DNA of 64,000 bases from an uncultured Bacteroides sp. (GTDB lineage: Bacteria > Bacteroidota > Bacteroidia > Bacteroidales > Bacteroidaceae). The stretch covers positions 79,608 to 143,607 of the forward strand of contig CAAFUN010000093.1 of the NCBI GenBank assembly GCA_900766195.1. Direction: 5' to 3'. The notes under the pieces were generated by a model. The model ran no database searches. It saw only the letters and a list, made by a program, of their open reading frames with translations, and was not told the DNA's origin. Position numbers and translations under genes: made by a program. Of this stretch, positions 49,287-58,314 are shown piece after piece (the first letter of the stretch is position 1; each line of letters starts with the position of its first letter).

Positions 49287-52259
49287 ATGGAAAAAAAGAG
49301 AAATGATGGGGTTTTCCCAAAAATGAAATGGTACTTGTCATTACTGGCCTGCCTTTTTTATGTAAGTTCGTTTGCACAGGGATTTACTGCAAAAGGGAAT
49401 GTTATGGATAAAGAGAAGCAGCCTATTATTGGAGCAAATGTCTGGGTGAAAGGTTCCAAAGTAGGTACTATCACTGATTTGAGCGGAAATTTTTCAATTG
49501 AAGTCCCTGGTAGAAACTCAGTTCTAGTGGTAAAATACGTCGGTTATAAAGACTTGGAAGTAAGTGCATCTTCTAATATGAGAATAATCATGGAGGAAGA
49601 TAGTGAATTGCTGGAGGATGTTGTGGTGATAGGTTATGGGAGTGTGAAGAAGTCTGATCTTACAGGATCGGTGACGGCAATAAAAACGGATGAGTTTAAT
49701 AAGGGATTGCAGACTACTGCTCAGAGTGCTTTGGTGGGAAAGATTTCCGGAGTAAACGTTGTTTCCAATTCTGGTGCACCAGGCTCAAGTTCAACCATCC
49801 GTATAAGAAGCGGTGCATCTTTGTCTGCTTCAAATGATCCTTTAATTGTAATTGATGGGGTTCCTGTGGATAATTCTACAATCGAAGGCGGTGGAAATAT
49901 ACTTGGAGGGATAAATCCAAGCGATATTGAAACTTTTACTGTACTGAAAGACGCATCTGCAACAGCTATTTACGGTTCGAGGGCGTCCAATGGGGTAATT
50001 GTAATTACGACGAAGAAAGGGAGTGATTCGAAGTTGAAGTTTAATTACTCTACTAATATTTCGGTGAGTTCAGTCACAAAAAAATTGAATGTTTTGTCTG
50101 CTGATGAATTTCGCTCGTTTGTTCCGACAGTGAGTGGAGTCCCAAAAAACATTCAGCTAGGGAGTGTATCTACAGACTGGCAAGATGAAATATACCGTAC
50201 GGGCATAGGGCAAGAACATAATTTTTCTGTAGCTGGCAGTATAGAAAAGCATGTGCCTTATCGTTTGTCTGTCGGATATACTAATCAAAACGGAATTATC
50301 AAGACTAACAATTATGAAAGATATACTTTCAATGGGGGCATTTCTCCTAAGTTTTTTGAAGATCATCTTTCAGTGGACTTAAATCTGAAAGTTTCTTATG
50401 AGAACAATGAAAAGGTGGATAAGAGTGCTGTTAATAATGCTCTTCGATATGACCCTACACGTCCTGTGAAGACTGGTAGTTCTACTGGAGATACTGATCC
50501 CGGCTTAGGGTATTTTATTTGGATGAACGGGAACTCACCAATGGCCATTCAAACGGATAATCCTGTGGCACAACTTGATTTACAGAATATGCGTAATAAA
50601 GTGACCCGCTCTATTGGAAATGCAGCGTTCAATTATAAAGTCCATCATTTTGAAGATTTACAGTTAAATTTGAATATTGGGTATGATATATTGAAAAGCT
50701 CTTATTCTAATAATGTTCCTCAGTTGGCTGGTATGATGTATACCTCAAACATGAAAGATGGTACGGGGCTCAATTATGACTCTAAACAGAATAAAAGAAA
50801 CACATTGCTAGACTTTTATGCTAATTATTCACATGTGTTTAATAAAAAGCATAATGTTAGTCTGATGGGAGGATATGGTTGGCAACATTTTTGGAAAAAG
50901 TTCAATGCTACTACTTTTTCACCAAGCGGTAAAGAACTCTTCTCCCCAAATCACTATGAGACAGAATCTTATTTATTGTCATTTTATGGTCGCCTAAACT
51001 ATGACTATAATAATAAATATATGCTCACTGCTACTCTTCGTTCAGATGCTTCCTCCCGTTTTGCAAAGGATAATCGCTGGGGAATGTTCCCGTCTGTAGC
51101 ATTGAGTTGGAAAATAGCACAAGAAGATTTCTTAAAAGACTCTAAGGTATTGTCTGATTTGAAGTTACGCTTAAGCTATGGGCAGACAGGGCAACAGGAT
51201 ATTTTAAATGATTATCCTTATATGACAACATTTACTGTTTCTTATCCGGAAGCGAGATATCAGTTTGGTGATGTCTGGTATTATACGTATCGTCCTAATG
51301 GTTATGATTCCGATATTAAATGGGAAACGACAACAACCTATAATGTGGGACTGGATTATGGCTTTTTAAATAATCGAATTTCCGGTTCTATAGATTATTA
51401 TAAAAGACATACAAAAGACTTATTGAATACAATAAATGTAATATCAGGAACGAACTATTCATCTGTCCTTACTACAAATATTGGGGAAATGGATAATAAG
51501 GGTCTGGAGCTCTCCGTTAATGCAGTCCCTGTAAATACAAAAAACTGGAAATGGAGTATTGGTGTGAACTATACTTGGAATGACTCTGAAATAACAAAAT
51601 TGAATGTAATTGATTCCAAGTCCAATTTCGTCCAAACGGGTGCTATATCAGGTACGGGAAAAACAGTTCAGGTCTTTATGGTAGGTGAACGTCCCTATAC
51701 TTTCTATTTGGCAAAGCAAGCTTATGATGAATCGGGAAAGCCTTTGGAAGGGCAATACATCCAGCCTGATGGTTCTGTATCCAGTGTGGAAACAAAGTAC
51801 GCAACGGGAAAAAGTGCACTTCCTACTTCTTATTTAGGTATGAATACCCAACTGACTTATAAAAATTGGGACTTTGCAGTAAGTGGACATGGTTCTTTTG
51901 GTAATTATGTATATAACTATGTTGCTGCTGATCAATATGTACAGTCAGTATACAGCGATCAGGGCAGCTTCTCTAATATACTACGGCGTACACGGGACTC
52001 CGGCTTTCAACTTCAACAGCTTTATTCGGATTATTTCCTCGAAAAAGGTTCATTCTTTCGTATAGATAATCTTTCTCTTGGCTATCGTTTCAAGAAGCTT
52101 TGGGATGCATCCAGTTCCTTACGCCTGATATTGGGAGTTCAAAACCTACTCACAATTACCAATTATTCAGGAATAGATCCGGAGATCTCTAGTGGGATAG
52201 ATAGGGATGTATATCCACGTCCGCGTATTTATACCTTAAGTGCTATTCTTAATTTTTAA
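49287..52259 (+). CDS. SusC/RagA-type TonB-dependent outer-membrane transporter
   Basis: Outer-membrane importer of 990 residues, powered by TonB. Order: a basic start with a signal peptide near residues 13-31 (WYLSLLACLFYVSSFAQ), CarboxypepD-regulatory-like domain (about 33-110, KGNVMDKEKQPIIGANVWVK), plug domain (about 115-240, VVVIGYGSVKKSDLTGSVTA, then IRIRSGASLSASNDPLIVID and ASATAIYGSRASNGVIVITT), then a large barrel ending in the aromatic LSAILNF. It is the first gene of a three-gene operon: SusD-type gene 18 bp on, then the phosphatase. The substrate is inferred from the enzyme: a phosphorylated polyol or sugar. Confidence 0.95.
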   Translation: MEKKRNDGVFPKMKWYLSLLACLFYVSSFAQGFTAKGNVMDKEKQPIIGANVWVKGSKVGTITDLSGNFSIEVPGRNSVLVVKYVGYKDLEVSASSNMRIIMEEDSELLEDVVVIGYGSVKKSDLTGSVTAIKTDEFNKGLQTTAQSALVGKISGVNVVSNSGAPGSSSTIRIRSGASLSASNDPLIVIDGVPVDNSTIEGGGNILGGINPSDIETFTVLKDASATAIYGSRASNGVIVITTKKGSDSKLKFNYSTNISVSSVTKKLNVLSADEFRSFVPTVSGVPKNIQLGSVSTDWQDEIYRTGIGQEHNFSVAGSIEKHVPYRLSVGYTNQNGIIKTNNYERYTFNGGISPKFFEDHLSVDLNLKVSYENNEKVDKSAVNNALRYDPTRPVKTGSSTGDTDPGLGYFIWMNGNSPMAIQTDNPVAQLDLQNMRNKVTRSIGNAAFNYKVHHFEDLQLNLNIGYDILKSSYSNNVPQLAGMMYTSNMKDGTGLNYDSKQNKRNTLLDFYANYSHVFNKKHNVSLMGGYGWQHFWKKFNATTFSPSGKELFSPNHYETESYLLSFYGRLNYDYNNKYMLTATLRSDASSRFAKDNRWGMFPSVALSWKIAQEDFLKDSKVLSDLKLRLSYGQTGQQDILNDYPYMTTFTVSYPEARYQFGDVWYYTYRPNGYDSDIKWETTTTYNVGLDYGFLNNRISGSIDYYKRHTKDLLNTINVISGTNYSSVLTTNIGEMDNKGLELSVNAVPVNTKNWKWSIGVNYTWNDSEITKLNVIDSKSNFVQTGAISGTGKTVQVFMVGERPYTFYLAKQAYDESGKPLEGQYIQPDGSVSSVETKYATGKSALPTSYLGMNTQLTYKNWDFAVSGHGSFGNYVYNYVAADQYVQSVYSDQGSFSNILRRTRDSGFQLQQLYSDYFLEKGSFFRIDNLSLGYRFKKLWDASSSLRLILGVQNLLTITNYSGIDPEISSGIDRDVYPRPRIYTLSAILNF

Positions 52260-52277
52260 TGCTTAAATTGTTGTATT

Positions 52278-53966
52278 ATGAAAAAGATATTTTCTTATTC
52301 ACTATTTATAATATTATTAGGTGTGCTCTTTACTGGCTGTATGGGAGACTTAGATACTATACCTCTTGATAATAACCAGTTGGTTAATGAACAGGTTTAT
52401 AAGACAAAAGATGGATATACTGGAGTACTAGCCAAATGTTATGCATCATTGATTCTTACAGGACAGCAAGGTGGTGATGGAGGCAATGGTGATTTGGAAG
52501 GGGCTAATGAGGGCTATTCAGGATATGTGCGCTTACTTTTTTATTTGCAGGAATTGAATACGGATGAGTTTCTTATGCCCTCTTCTTCTAATGGCTTGAG
52601 GAAATGTCTGAACCTCCAATGGGATGCCTCTAATGCTTCTGTAGTGACATGGACCTATCAGCGTTTATATATGAGTATTGCTTACTGTAATGAAATATTA
52701 AGGGAGTGTACCGAAGATAAGATAAAAAGTCGTGGTTTATGGAACGAGATGGAAAGTGATTATGGATTTTATAGGGCAGAGGCTCGTTTTATTCGCGCAT
52801 ATTGTTATTCGATGCTTTGTGATTTATTCGGTTCGGTACCTTATGTAGATGAGAATACCGGAGTGAAAGAAATTCCGGAGCAATGGAGCCGGAAAGATAT
52901 TTTTAATTATATAGTTTCTGAACTCAATGCAATAGAGCCTGATCTCAAAGCTCCGAGAGAAAATGTTTATGCTAGGGTGGATCGTGTGGCGGATTGGTTT
53001 TTATTGGCACGCATATATCTGAACGCGGAGTCCTGGATCGGTGAAGATAAATATAGTGAAGCTTATACGTATGCGAAAAAAATAATTACGGACGGTACTT
53101 ATCCTCTGGCTACGGATTATCGTCAGATATTTCTTGCCGATAATAATACGTGTAAAGAGATTATTTGGCCCTTAGTACAAGATGGACTCAATGCGCAGGG
53201 TTCTGCCGGAACTAATTTCTATGTTAAAGCTTTTGTTAACGGGCCGATGGATGAATTATATCAGACTGGTATAGGATCTAAGGGCTGGGGAAATGTACGG
53301 GCTAAAACAACTTTAGTTAATGCGTTTGATCCGGATGACGTGTTATTTCGGACGGACGATACTTGGGGAAATCAGAAAAAAGATAAACGTGCTACGTTTA
53401 TGACTGCATTGCCTAATCAGATAAAGAATACATGGGATGCAAATTTAAATATGACTAGCACTTTTACGTGTGGATACGGTTATATAAAATGGAGGAATGT
53501 TACCAAGGATGATAAGATTTGCTCTTCGGGCAACGTCTACTCTTCTATTGATTTTCCAATGTTTCGTACTGCTGACGCTTATTTGATGGCGGCTGAAGCA
53601 ATTTTGAGAGGGGGAGGTGGAAGTTCTGCTGAAGCTTTGGGTTATGTCAATGAAATAAGAGAAAGGGCTTATATGTCTGGAAAATATACGAAAGCAGGGG
53701 TGCGTTCCGATGTTTCCGGCGATATATCAATAGGTAGTTTAAATTTGGATTTTATTTTAGCAGAACGCCAAAGAGAACTGGCTTCCGAGCTTACTCGCCG
53801 TACTGATCTTATCCGCTTTGGAAAATTTACAAAGGGATATAATTGGGATTGGAAGAATGGAGCCCGACTAGGTGGAGATGTTGATGATAAGTATAAATTA
53901 TTTCCTATTCCTGAAAGCGAGTTGACAAATAATCCTTATTTAAAGCAGAATAAAGGGTATGAGTAG
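52278..53966 (+). CDS. SusD/RagB-type nutrient-binding lipoprotein
   Basis: Surface lipoprotein (562 residues) that caps the SusC barrel and binds its substrate. Signal and lipobox MKKIFSYSLFIILLGVLFTG followed by the acylated Cys21. SusD family features: YKTKDGYTGVLAKCYASLI near 45-60, VVTWTYQRLYMSIAYCNEIL, an alpha-helical TPR-like core (GFYRAEARFIRAYCYSMLCD), and the C-terminal LAERQRELASELTRRTDLI, then FPIPESELTNNPYLKQN. Together with the SusC gene it forms the transporter of this locus; the following phosphatase gene overlaps its end by 8 bp. Confidence 0.95.
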   Translation: MKKIFSYSLFIILLGVLFTGCMGDLDTIPLDNNQLVNEQVYKTKDGYTGVLAKCYASLILTGQQGGDGGNGDLEGANEGYSGYVRLLFYLQELNTDEFLMPSSSNGLRKCLNLQWDASNASVVTWTYQRLYMSIAYCNEILRECTEDKIKSRGLWNEMESDYGFYRAEARFIRAYCYSMLCDLFGSVPYVDENTGVKEIPEQWSRKDIFNYIVSELNAIEPDLKAPRENVYARVDRVADWFLLARIYLNAESWIGEDKYSEAYTYAKKIITDGTYPLATDYRQIFLADNNTCKEIIWPLVQDGLNAQGSAGTNFYVKAFVNGPMDELYQTGIGSKGWGNVRAKTTLVNAFDPDDVLFRTDDTWGNQKKDKRATFMTALPNQIKNTWDANLNMTSTFTCGYGYIKWRNVTKDDKICSSGNVYSSIDFPMFRTADAYLMAAEAILRGGGGSSAEALGYVNEIRERAYMSGKYTKAGVRSDVSGDISIGSLNLDFILAERQRELASELTRRTDLIRFGKFTKGYNWDWKNGARLGGDVDDKYKLFPIPESELTNNPYLKQNKGYE

Positions 53967-55251
53967 AATTATGATAAAAGTGAAGAACTTACTTCTGATA
54001 TTCTTTCTTTTTATTATTTGTCCATTTTTAAAAGGGCAATCATCTCAAACAGAATTGTTTGCAGATAAAGAGAAAACAGCTGGGGTATATTTAGCCTATC
54101 CTCTTGATTTTAAACCTCAAACTAAGGTTCCTGAAGGCTATGCCCCCTTTTATATCAGCCATTATGGGAGACACGGCTCGAGATATTTGATCTCTGACCG
54201 GGATTACAAATGGGTCATTGATTTGTTTGAGCGAGCTGACCGAGAGAACGCTTTGAGTGTGCTTGGGGAGGATACTTATCAACGACTGATTCAAGTTTGG
54301 AAAGAAGCTGAGGGACATGGCGGTGATCTGACTCCTTTGGGAGTCAGACAGCATAGAGGAATTGCTGAACGTATGTTCCATAATTTTCCAGAAGTTTTTA
54401 GTGGAAACCAATTCGTCTTAGCTCGTTCTACTGTTGTATTGCGTTGCGCCATGAGTATGGTTGCTTTTGGAGATCGTTTGAAAGAGTTGAATCCGAAACT
54501 TTCTATTTCCTATGAAGCAAGTCCGAAATACATGGATTATTTAAATTATCATACTGATGAATCTAATAGATTCACTTCTTCACATGATGGCCCATGGGTG
54601 GAAGAGTACCGTAAATTCGAAATACTTCACACTCGTCCGGAGCGATTGATAAAAGCTTTATTTAGTGACGATTCGTTTGTGACAAAAGTTGTAAACCCTA
54701 ACGCGTTGATGTGGGGGTTATATTGGATAGCAAGTGATATGCAGAATGCAGAAACTCAGGTATCCTTTTATGACTTGTTTGAACCGCAAGAGTTGTTCGA
54801 CCTATGGCAATGTATTAATTACCGTTTCTATGTAGGAGATGCTAATCATGCTGCTGGAAAGGGACTTGTAATAGCAAACGCAAAACCATTATTGAAAAAT
54901 ATTCTGGATAGTGCAGACGAAGCAATAAGAAAAGGGGGAATGGCAGCTACATTGCGTTTTGGTCATGATGGCAATATCATTCCCTTGCTGGCATTAATGC
55001 AAATAGAAAATTATGGAGTATCTGTTAGTGATCCTTATGAAGTCTATAAAGTTTGGAGTGACTTTAAAGTTGTTCCGATGGCTGGAAATCTTCAACTAAT
55101 TTATTTTAAGAAGAAAAAAGGTACGGCAGATGATATATTAGTGAAATTCTTACATAATGAAAATGAAGTGCATATTCCAATCCCAACACAGTCTTTCCCT
55201 TACTATAAATGGAAGGATGTTGAATGTTTCTATCGGAATATATTAAAATAA
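53959..55251 (+). CDS. Exported histidine acid phosphatase (phytase-like)
   Basis: A 430-residue secreted phosphomonoesterase of histidine phosphatase clan branch 2. The signal peptide may begin at 53959 or the later ATG at 53971 (MIKVKNLLLIFFLFIICPF, then LKGQ). The nucleophile His is in HYGRHGSRY (RHGxR motif, near residue 70), and the proton-donor HD motif is GHDGNI near residue 340. This HD form resembles AppA-type enzymes; the HAE motif of MINPP-type phytases such as the Bacteroides Minpp is not seen. Its 8-bp overlap with susD places it in the operon, so it probably frees phosphate or inositol from an imported or surface-bound phosphate ester. Confidence 0.88.
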   Translation: MSRIMIKVKNLLLIFFLFIICPFLKGQSSQTELFADKEKTAGVYLAYPLDFKPQTKVPEGYAPFYISHYGRHGSRYLISDRDYKWVIDLFERADRENALSVLGEDTYQRLIQVWKEAEGHGGDLTPLGVRQHRGIAERMFHNFPEVFSGNQFVLARSTVVLRCAMSMVAFGDRLKELNPKLSISYEASPKYMDYLNYHTDESNRFTSSHDGPWVEEYRKFEILHTRPERLIKALFSDDSFVTKVVNPNALMWGLYWIASDMQNAETQVSFYDLFEPQELFDLWQCINYRFYVGDANHAAGKGLVIANAKPLLKNILDSADEAIRKGGMAATLRFGHDGNIIPLLALMQIENYGVSVSDPYEVYKVWSDFKVVPMAGNLQLIYFKKKKGTADDILVKFLHNENEVHIPIPTQSFPYYKWKDVECFYRNILK

Positions 55252-55281
55252 TTACTAGTAATTAGAGTTAACAATGTGATA

Positions 55282-55321
55282 GGAATATTACGATGTGAAT
55301 CGTGATGTTCCTTTTTTTTTG
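55282..55321 (+). terminator. Rho-independent terminator of susC-susD-phosphatase operon
   Basis: GGAATATTACGA (55282-55293) pairs with TCGTGATGTTCC (55300-55311) with two wobble pairs and a 6-nt loop, then ten T. It is a textbook terminator and ends the three-gene operon. Confidence 0.93.
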
Positions 55322-55362
55322 TTAAATGCAGTTTAAGATAAAATGGGAATGTGATATTTCAC

Positions 55363-55370
55363 TATCTTTG
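55363..55370 (+). promoter_or_regulatory. -7 element (TATCTTTG) of metK
   Basis: TATCTTTG gives a start near 55377, leaving a leader of about 150 nt that contains the riboswitch candidate. Confidence 0.55.
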
Positions 55371-55384
55371 CAGCGAAAATAAAA

Positions 55385-55430
55385 TGTGGAAAGATTTGAG
55401 TAGCTTGCGACCACAGAAAAAAATGCTAAA
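55385..55430 (+). promoter_or_regulatory. SAM-II-like riboswitch candidate upstream of metK
   Basis: TGTGG (55385-55389) pairs with CCACA (55411-55415), closing a hairpin whose loop includes TAGC (55401-55404). TAGC can pair with GCTA (55425-55428) outside the stem, producing an H-type pseudoknot as in SAM-II riboswitches, and an A-rich linker (GAAAAAAAT) precedes the GCTAAA. SAM-II aptamers also end with GCTAAA after an A-rich linker. metK makes SAM, so feedback control fits. Stem and length differ somewhat from the textbook SAM-II, so the assignment needs a covariance-model check. Confidence 0.55.
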
Positions 55431-55526
55431 AACACATCCTTTTCTGCTTTGTACGTAATATACTTCTACTCATTATCTGATTTTCCTCTTTTTATTGATT
55501 TCATTAATTTAATTTAAAAGTGAAGT

Positions 55527-56819
55527 ATGGGATATTTATTCACATCCGAATCGGTGTCTGAAGGACACCCCGACAAAGTGGCCGATCAAATATCGGACGC
55601 TGTGCTTGACAAACTGTTGGCTTACGACCCCAGTTCGAAAGTAGCTTGCGAAACTCTGGTAACTACAGGACAAGTGGTACTAGCTGGAGAAGTGAAATCC
55701 AAAGCGTATGTAGACTTACAGCTTATTGCCCGCGATGTAATCCGCAAGATAGGTTACACTAAGGGCGAATACATGTTTGAAAGTAATTCTTGCGGAGTAC
55801 TTTCTGCTATTCATGAGCAAAGCCAGGATATTAATCGTGGAGTTGAGCGTACAGATCCTATGGAACAGGGAGCTGGTGACCAAGGTATGATGTTTGGCTA
55901 TGCAACAAATGAAACAGAAAATTACATGCCGTTATCTCTTGATCTTGCACACCGTATTCTGCAAGTTCTGGCAGATATCCGTCGTGAAGGAATACAGATG
56001 ACTTACCTCCGTCCCGATGCTAAAAGTCAGGTTACAATTGAGTATGATGACAATGGAAATCCAGTTCGTATTGATACTATAGTCGTTTCTACTCAACATG
56101 ATGATTTTATTCAACCGGCAGATGATAGCGAAGCTGCACAACTGAAAGCGGACGAAGAGATGTTGGGCATCATTCGTAATGATGTAATTAATATTCTGAT
56201 GCCTCGCGTTATAGCTTCTATACATGCCGATAAGGTATTGGCCTTGTTTAATGATCGTATTATCTATCACGTTAATCCTACAGGTAAGTTTGTGATTGGT
56301 GGACCTCATGGAGATACCGGACTTACGGGAAGAAAAATCATAGTAGATACTTATGGAGGTAAAGGAGCTCATGGTGGTGGTGCTTTCTCGGGTAAAGACC
56401 CTAGTAAAGTAGACCGGAGTGCTGCCTATGCTGCTCGTCATATTGCGAAAAATCTTGTAGCAGCAGGTGTTGCCGATGAGATTTTAGTTCAGGTGTCTTA
56501 TGCTATTGGTGTGGCTAAGCCCATCAACATCTATGTTAATACTTATGGGCGCAGCCGTGTAGGTATTAGCGATGGTGAAATAGCAAATGTAATTGGTGAC
56601 TTATTTGATCTTCGTCCCAAAGCTATTGAAGACCGTTTGAAACTTCGTAATCCGATCTATTTAGAGACAGCTGCTTACGGACATATGGGACGTGAGCCAC
56701 AGACAATAACCAAACACTTTCATTCCCGTTATGAAGGTGTGCGCGAGATCACTGTAGAGCTTTTCACTTGGGAGAAACTGGATTATGTAGATAAGGTGAA
56801 AGCTGCATTTGGTTTGTAG
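55527..56819 (+). CDS. metK: S-adenosylmethionine synthetase
   Basis: Makes SAM from methionine and ATP; cytoplasmic tetramer. The 430-residue product is longer than the usual 380-400, as is typical in Bacteroidota. Signatures are EGHPDKVADQISDAVLDKL near the N-terminus, EQGAGDQGMMFGYA (the GAGDQG hexapeptide), FVIGGPHGDTGLTGRKI and GGGAFSGKDPSKVDRSAAY. The ATG at 55527 is directly preceded by an AT-rich region without a Shine-Dalgarno sequence. Followed by the terminator at 56870-56921. Confidence 0.98.
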   Translation: MGYLFTSESVSEGHPDKVADQISDAVLDKLLAYDPSSKVACETLVTTGQVVLAGEVKSKAYVDLQLIARDVIRKIGYTKGEYMFESNSCGVLSAIHEQSQDINRGVERTDPMEQGAGDQGMMFGYATNETENYMPLSLDLAHRILQVLADIRREGIQMTYLRPDAKSQVTIEYDDNGNPVRIDTIVVSTQHDDFIQPADDSEAAQLKADEEMLGIIRNDVINILMPRVIASIHADKVLALFNDRIIYHVNPTGKFVIGGPHGDTGLTGRKIIVDTYGGKGAHGGGAFSGKDPSKVDRSAAYAARHIAKNLVAAGVADEILVQVSYAIGVAKPINIYVNTYGRSRVGISDGEIANVIGDLFDLRPKAIEDRLKLRNPIYLETAAYGHMGREPQTITKHFHSRYEGVREITVELFTWEKLDYVDKVKAAFGL

Positions 56820-56869
56820 TCTTCTTTTTTTTGAATTTGTAATCAGCGTAGCTTTACAGCTATTTATAT

Positions 56870-56921
56870 AGAAGGCTGTCTTTTCTCTTTTGAATGGGGA
56901 AAAGCAGTCTTCTTGTTTTTT
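56870..56921 (+). terminator. Rho-independent terminator of metK
   Basis: The arms at 56870-56885 and 56899-56913 (AGAAGGCTG with CTTTTC, against GAAAAG with CAGTCTTCT) pair over about 15 bp with one bulge and one wobble, followed by TGTTTTTT. Confidence 0.8.
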
Positions 56922-56960
56922 CCTATGTCAATTGTCATGAAGAAGTTCACGAAAATCTCT

Positions 56961-56968
56961 ACCTTTGC
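56961..56968 (+). promoter_or_regulatory. -7 element (TACCTTTG) of the LOG-family gene
   Basis: TACCTTTG lies 32 bp before the chosen ATG (57001). A -33 box is not clear. Confidence 0.5.
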
Positions 56969-57000
56969 CAAAAGGTTCTATTATTAGCAATAAAATAGCT

Positions 57001-57588
57001 ATGAATAAAATAAAATCAGTTTGCGTATATAGTGCTTCGAGCACAAAGGTGGCTCCTGCTTATTTTGAAGCAGCCAGTGAGTTGGGCAAGATGTTAGGTG
57101 AACATGATATCCGCTTGATAAATGGCGCAGGAGGAATCGGCTTAATGAGTGAAACTGCAAATGCCGTATTGGCTGCAGGTGGAAAGGTTACTGGGGTAAT
57201 TCCGCACTTTATGGTTGAGCAGGGATGGCAACATAAGGGGCTTACGGAGCTGATAGAAGTGGCTGATATGCACGAGCGTAAAAAGAAAATGGCAGACTTA
57301 AGCGATGCTGTAATTGCTTTACCCGGAGGGTGTGGTACGCTTGAAGAACTACTTGAAATCATTACTTGGAAGCAACTGGGGCTTTATCTTAACCCGATTG
57401 TGATATTGAATACACAAGGTTATTTTGACCCGCTATTAGATATGCTTAATCGCGCTGTAAGTGAAAATTTTATGCGTTTACAACATGCTGAAATCTGGCA
57501 GGTTGCCACTACTCCTGCTGAAGCAGTAGAACTCATATCTACTACTCCTGTATGGGATAGTTCCATTCGTAAGTTTGCTGCAATATGA
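57001..57588 (+). CDS. LOG-family (TIGR00730) Rossmann-fold protein
   Basis: The ATG at 57001 starts the family N-terminus MNKIKSVCVYSASSTKV; the longer frame from 56965 overlaps the promoter. The 195-residue product belongs to the lysine-decarboxylase-like or LOG family; characterised members hydrolyse nucleotide N-glycosidic bonds (for example of AMP or cytokinin ribotides). The two signatures are GAGGIGLMSETANAV and LPGGCGTLEELLEIITW (PGGxGTxxE, near residue 105), both intact. Substrate in this organism is unknown. It overlaps the DUF4271 gene by 4 bp (ATGA). Confidence 0.92.
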   Translation: MNKIKSVCVYSASSTKVAPAYFEAASELGKMLGEHDIRLINGAGGIGLMSETANAVLAAGGKVTGVIPHFMVEQGWQHKGLTELIEVADMHERKKKMADLSDAVIALPGGCGTLEELLEIITWKQLGLYLNPIVILNTQGYFDPLLDMLNRAVSENFMRLQHAEIWQVATTPAEAVELISTTPVWDSSIRKFAAI

Positions 57589-58310
57589 CATTCTTAACGA
57601 TGATTATTATGGGCGTAGAAGGTGTTCTTAGGCCTTATTCTCCCAAAGAAGATGATGGTATTACGCTGCTTCTGCTATGTTGTTTTTTTGTTTCAGCCTA
57701 TGTCATTTCTCGTAGCCGGAGGTTTTTGCTCCAGTTGCTAAAAGACTTTCTGTTGAATCGTGAAAGGACTAGTATTTTCGCAACTTCTACAGCTTCTGAT
57801 GTACGTTATCTCCTGTTGTTAATACTTCAAACTTGTATATTGCTAGGTATTTGTATTTTTAATTTTTCTGTTGATTCTTTTGGGGAGTTGCCAAAGTCTG
57901 TTTCCCCCCATATATTGATGAGTATTTATATAATAGGATGTTTAGTTTATCTTTTTTTGAAATGGATAATATACTCCTTTTTAGGCTGGATTTTTCTTGA
58001 CGGTCAACGTGCTTCTTTGTGGCTGGAATCTTACTCTACCCTATTATATTATTTAGGATTCACTCTTTTTCCTTTTGTTTTATTCTTAATTTATTTTGAT
58101 TTGAATTTGCAAATTGCTTCTATTATTGGAGTCATTTTATTTGTTTCGACTAAAATATTGATGTTCTATAAATGGTTAAAGCTTTTTTGTAATAATCTGT
58201 ATGGTGGTTTCCTTTTAATTTTGTACTTTTGTGCCCTTGAAATACTGCCTTTCCTGATCTTATATCATGGATTGGTGCAGTTAAACGATTATTTGATAAT
58301 AAAAATCTAG
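57585..58310 (+). CDS. DUF4271 membrane protein
   Basis: Inner-membrane protein of 241 residues with about six TM segments (from LLLLCCFFVSAYVI near the start to the C-terminal ILYFCALEILPFLILYH). The family DUF4271 is specific to Bacteroidota and is usually next to hemD, as here (4 bp before the TTG start). No activity is known. The overlap with the LOG gene and close spacing to hemD suggest a three-gene operon. Confidence 0.9.
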   Translation: MTFLTMIIMGVEGVLRPYSPKEDDGITLLLLCCFFVSAYVISRSRRFLLQLLKDFLLNRERTSIFATSTASDVRYLLLLILQTCILLGICIFNFSVDSFGELPKSVSPHILMSIYIIGCLVYLFLKWIIYSFLGWIFLDGQRASLWLESYSTLLYYLGFTLFPFVLFLIYFDLNLQIASIIGVILFVSTKILMFYKWLKLFCNNLYGGFLLILYFCALEILPFLILYHGLVQLNDYLIIKI

Positions 58311-58314
58311 GACG

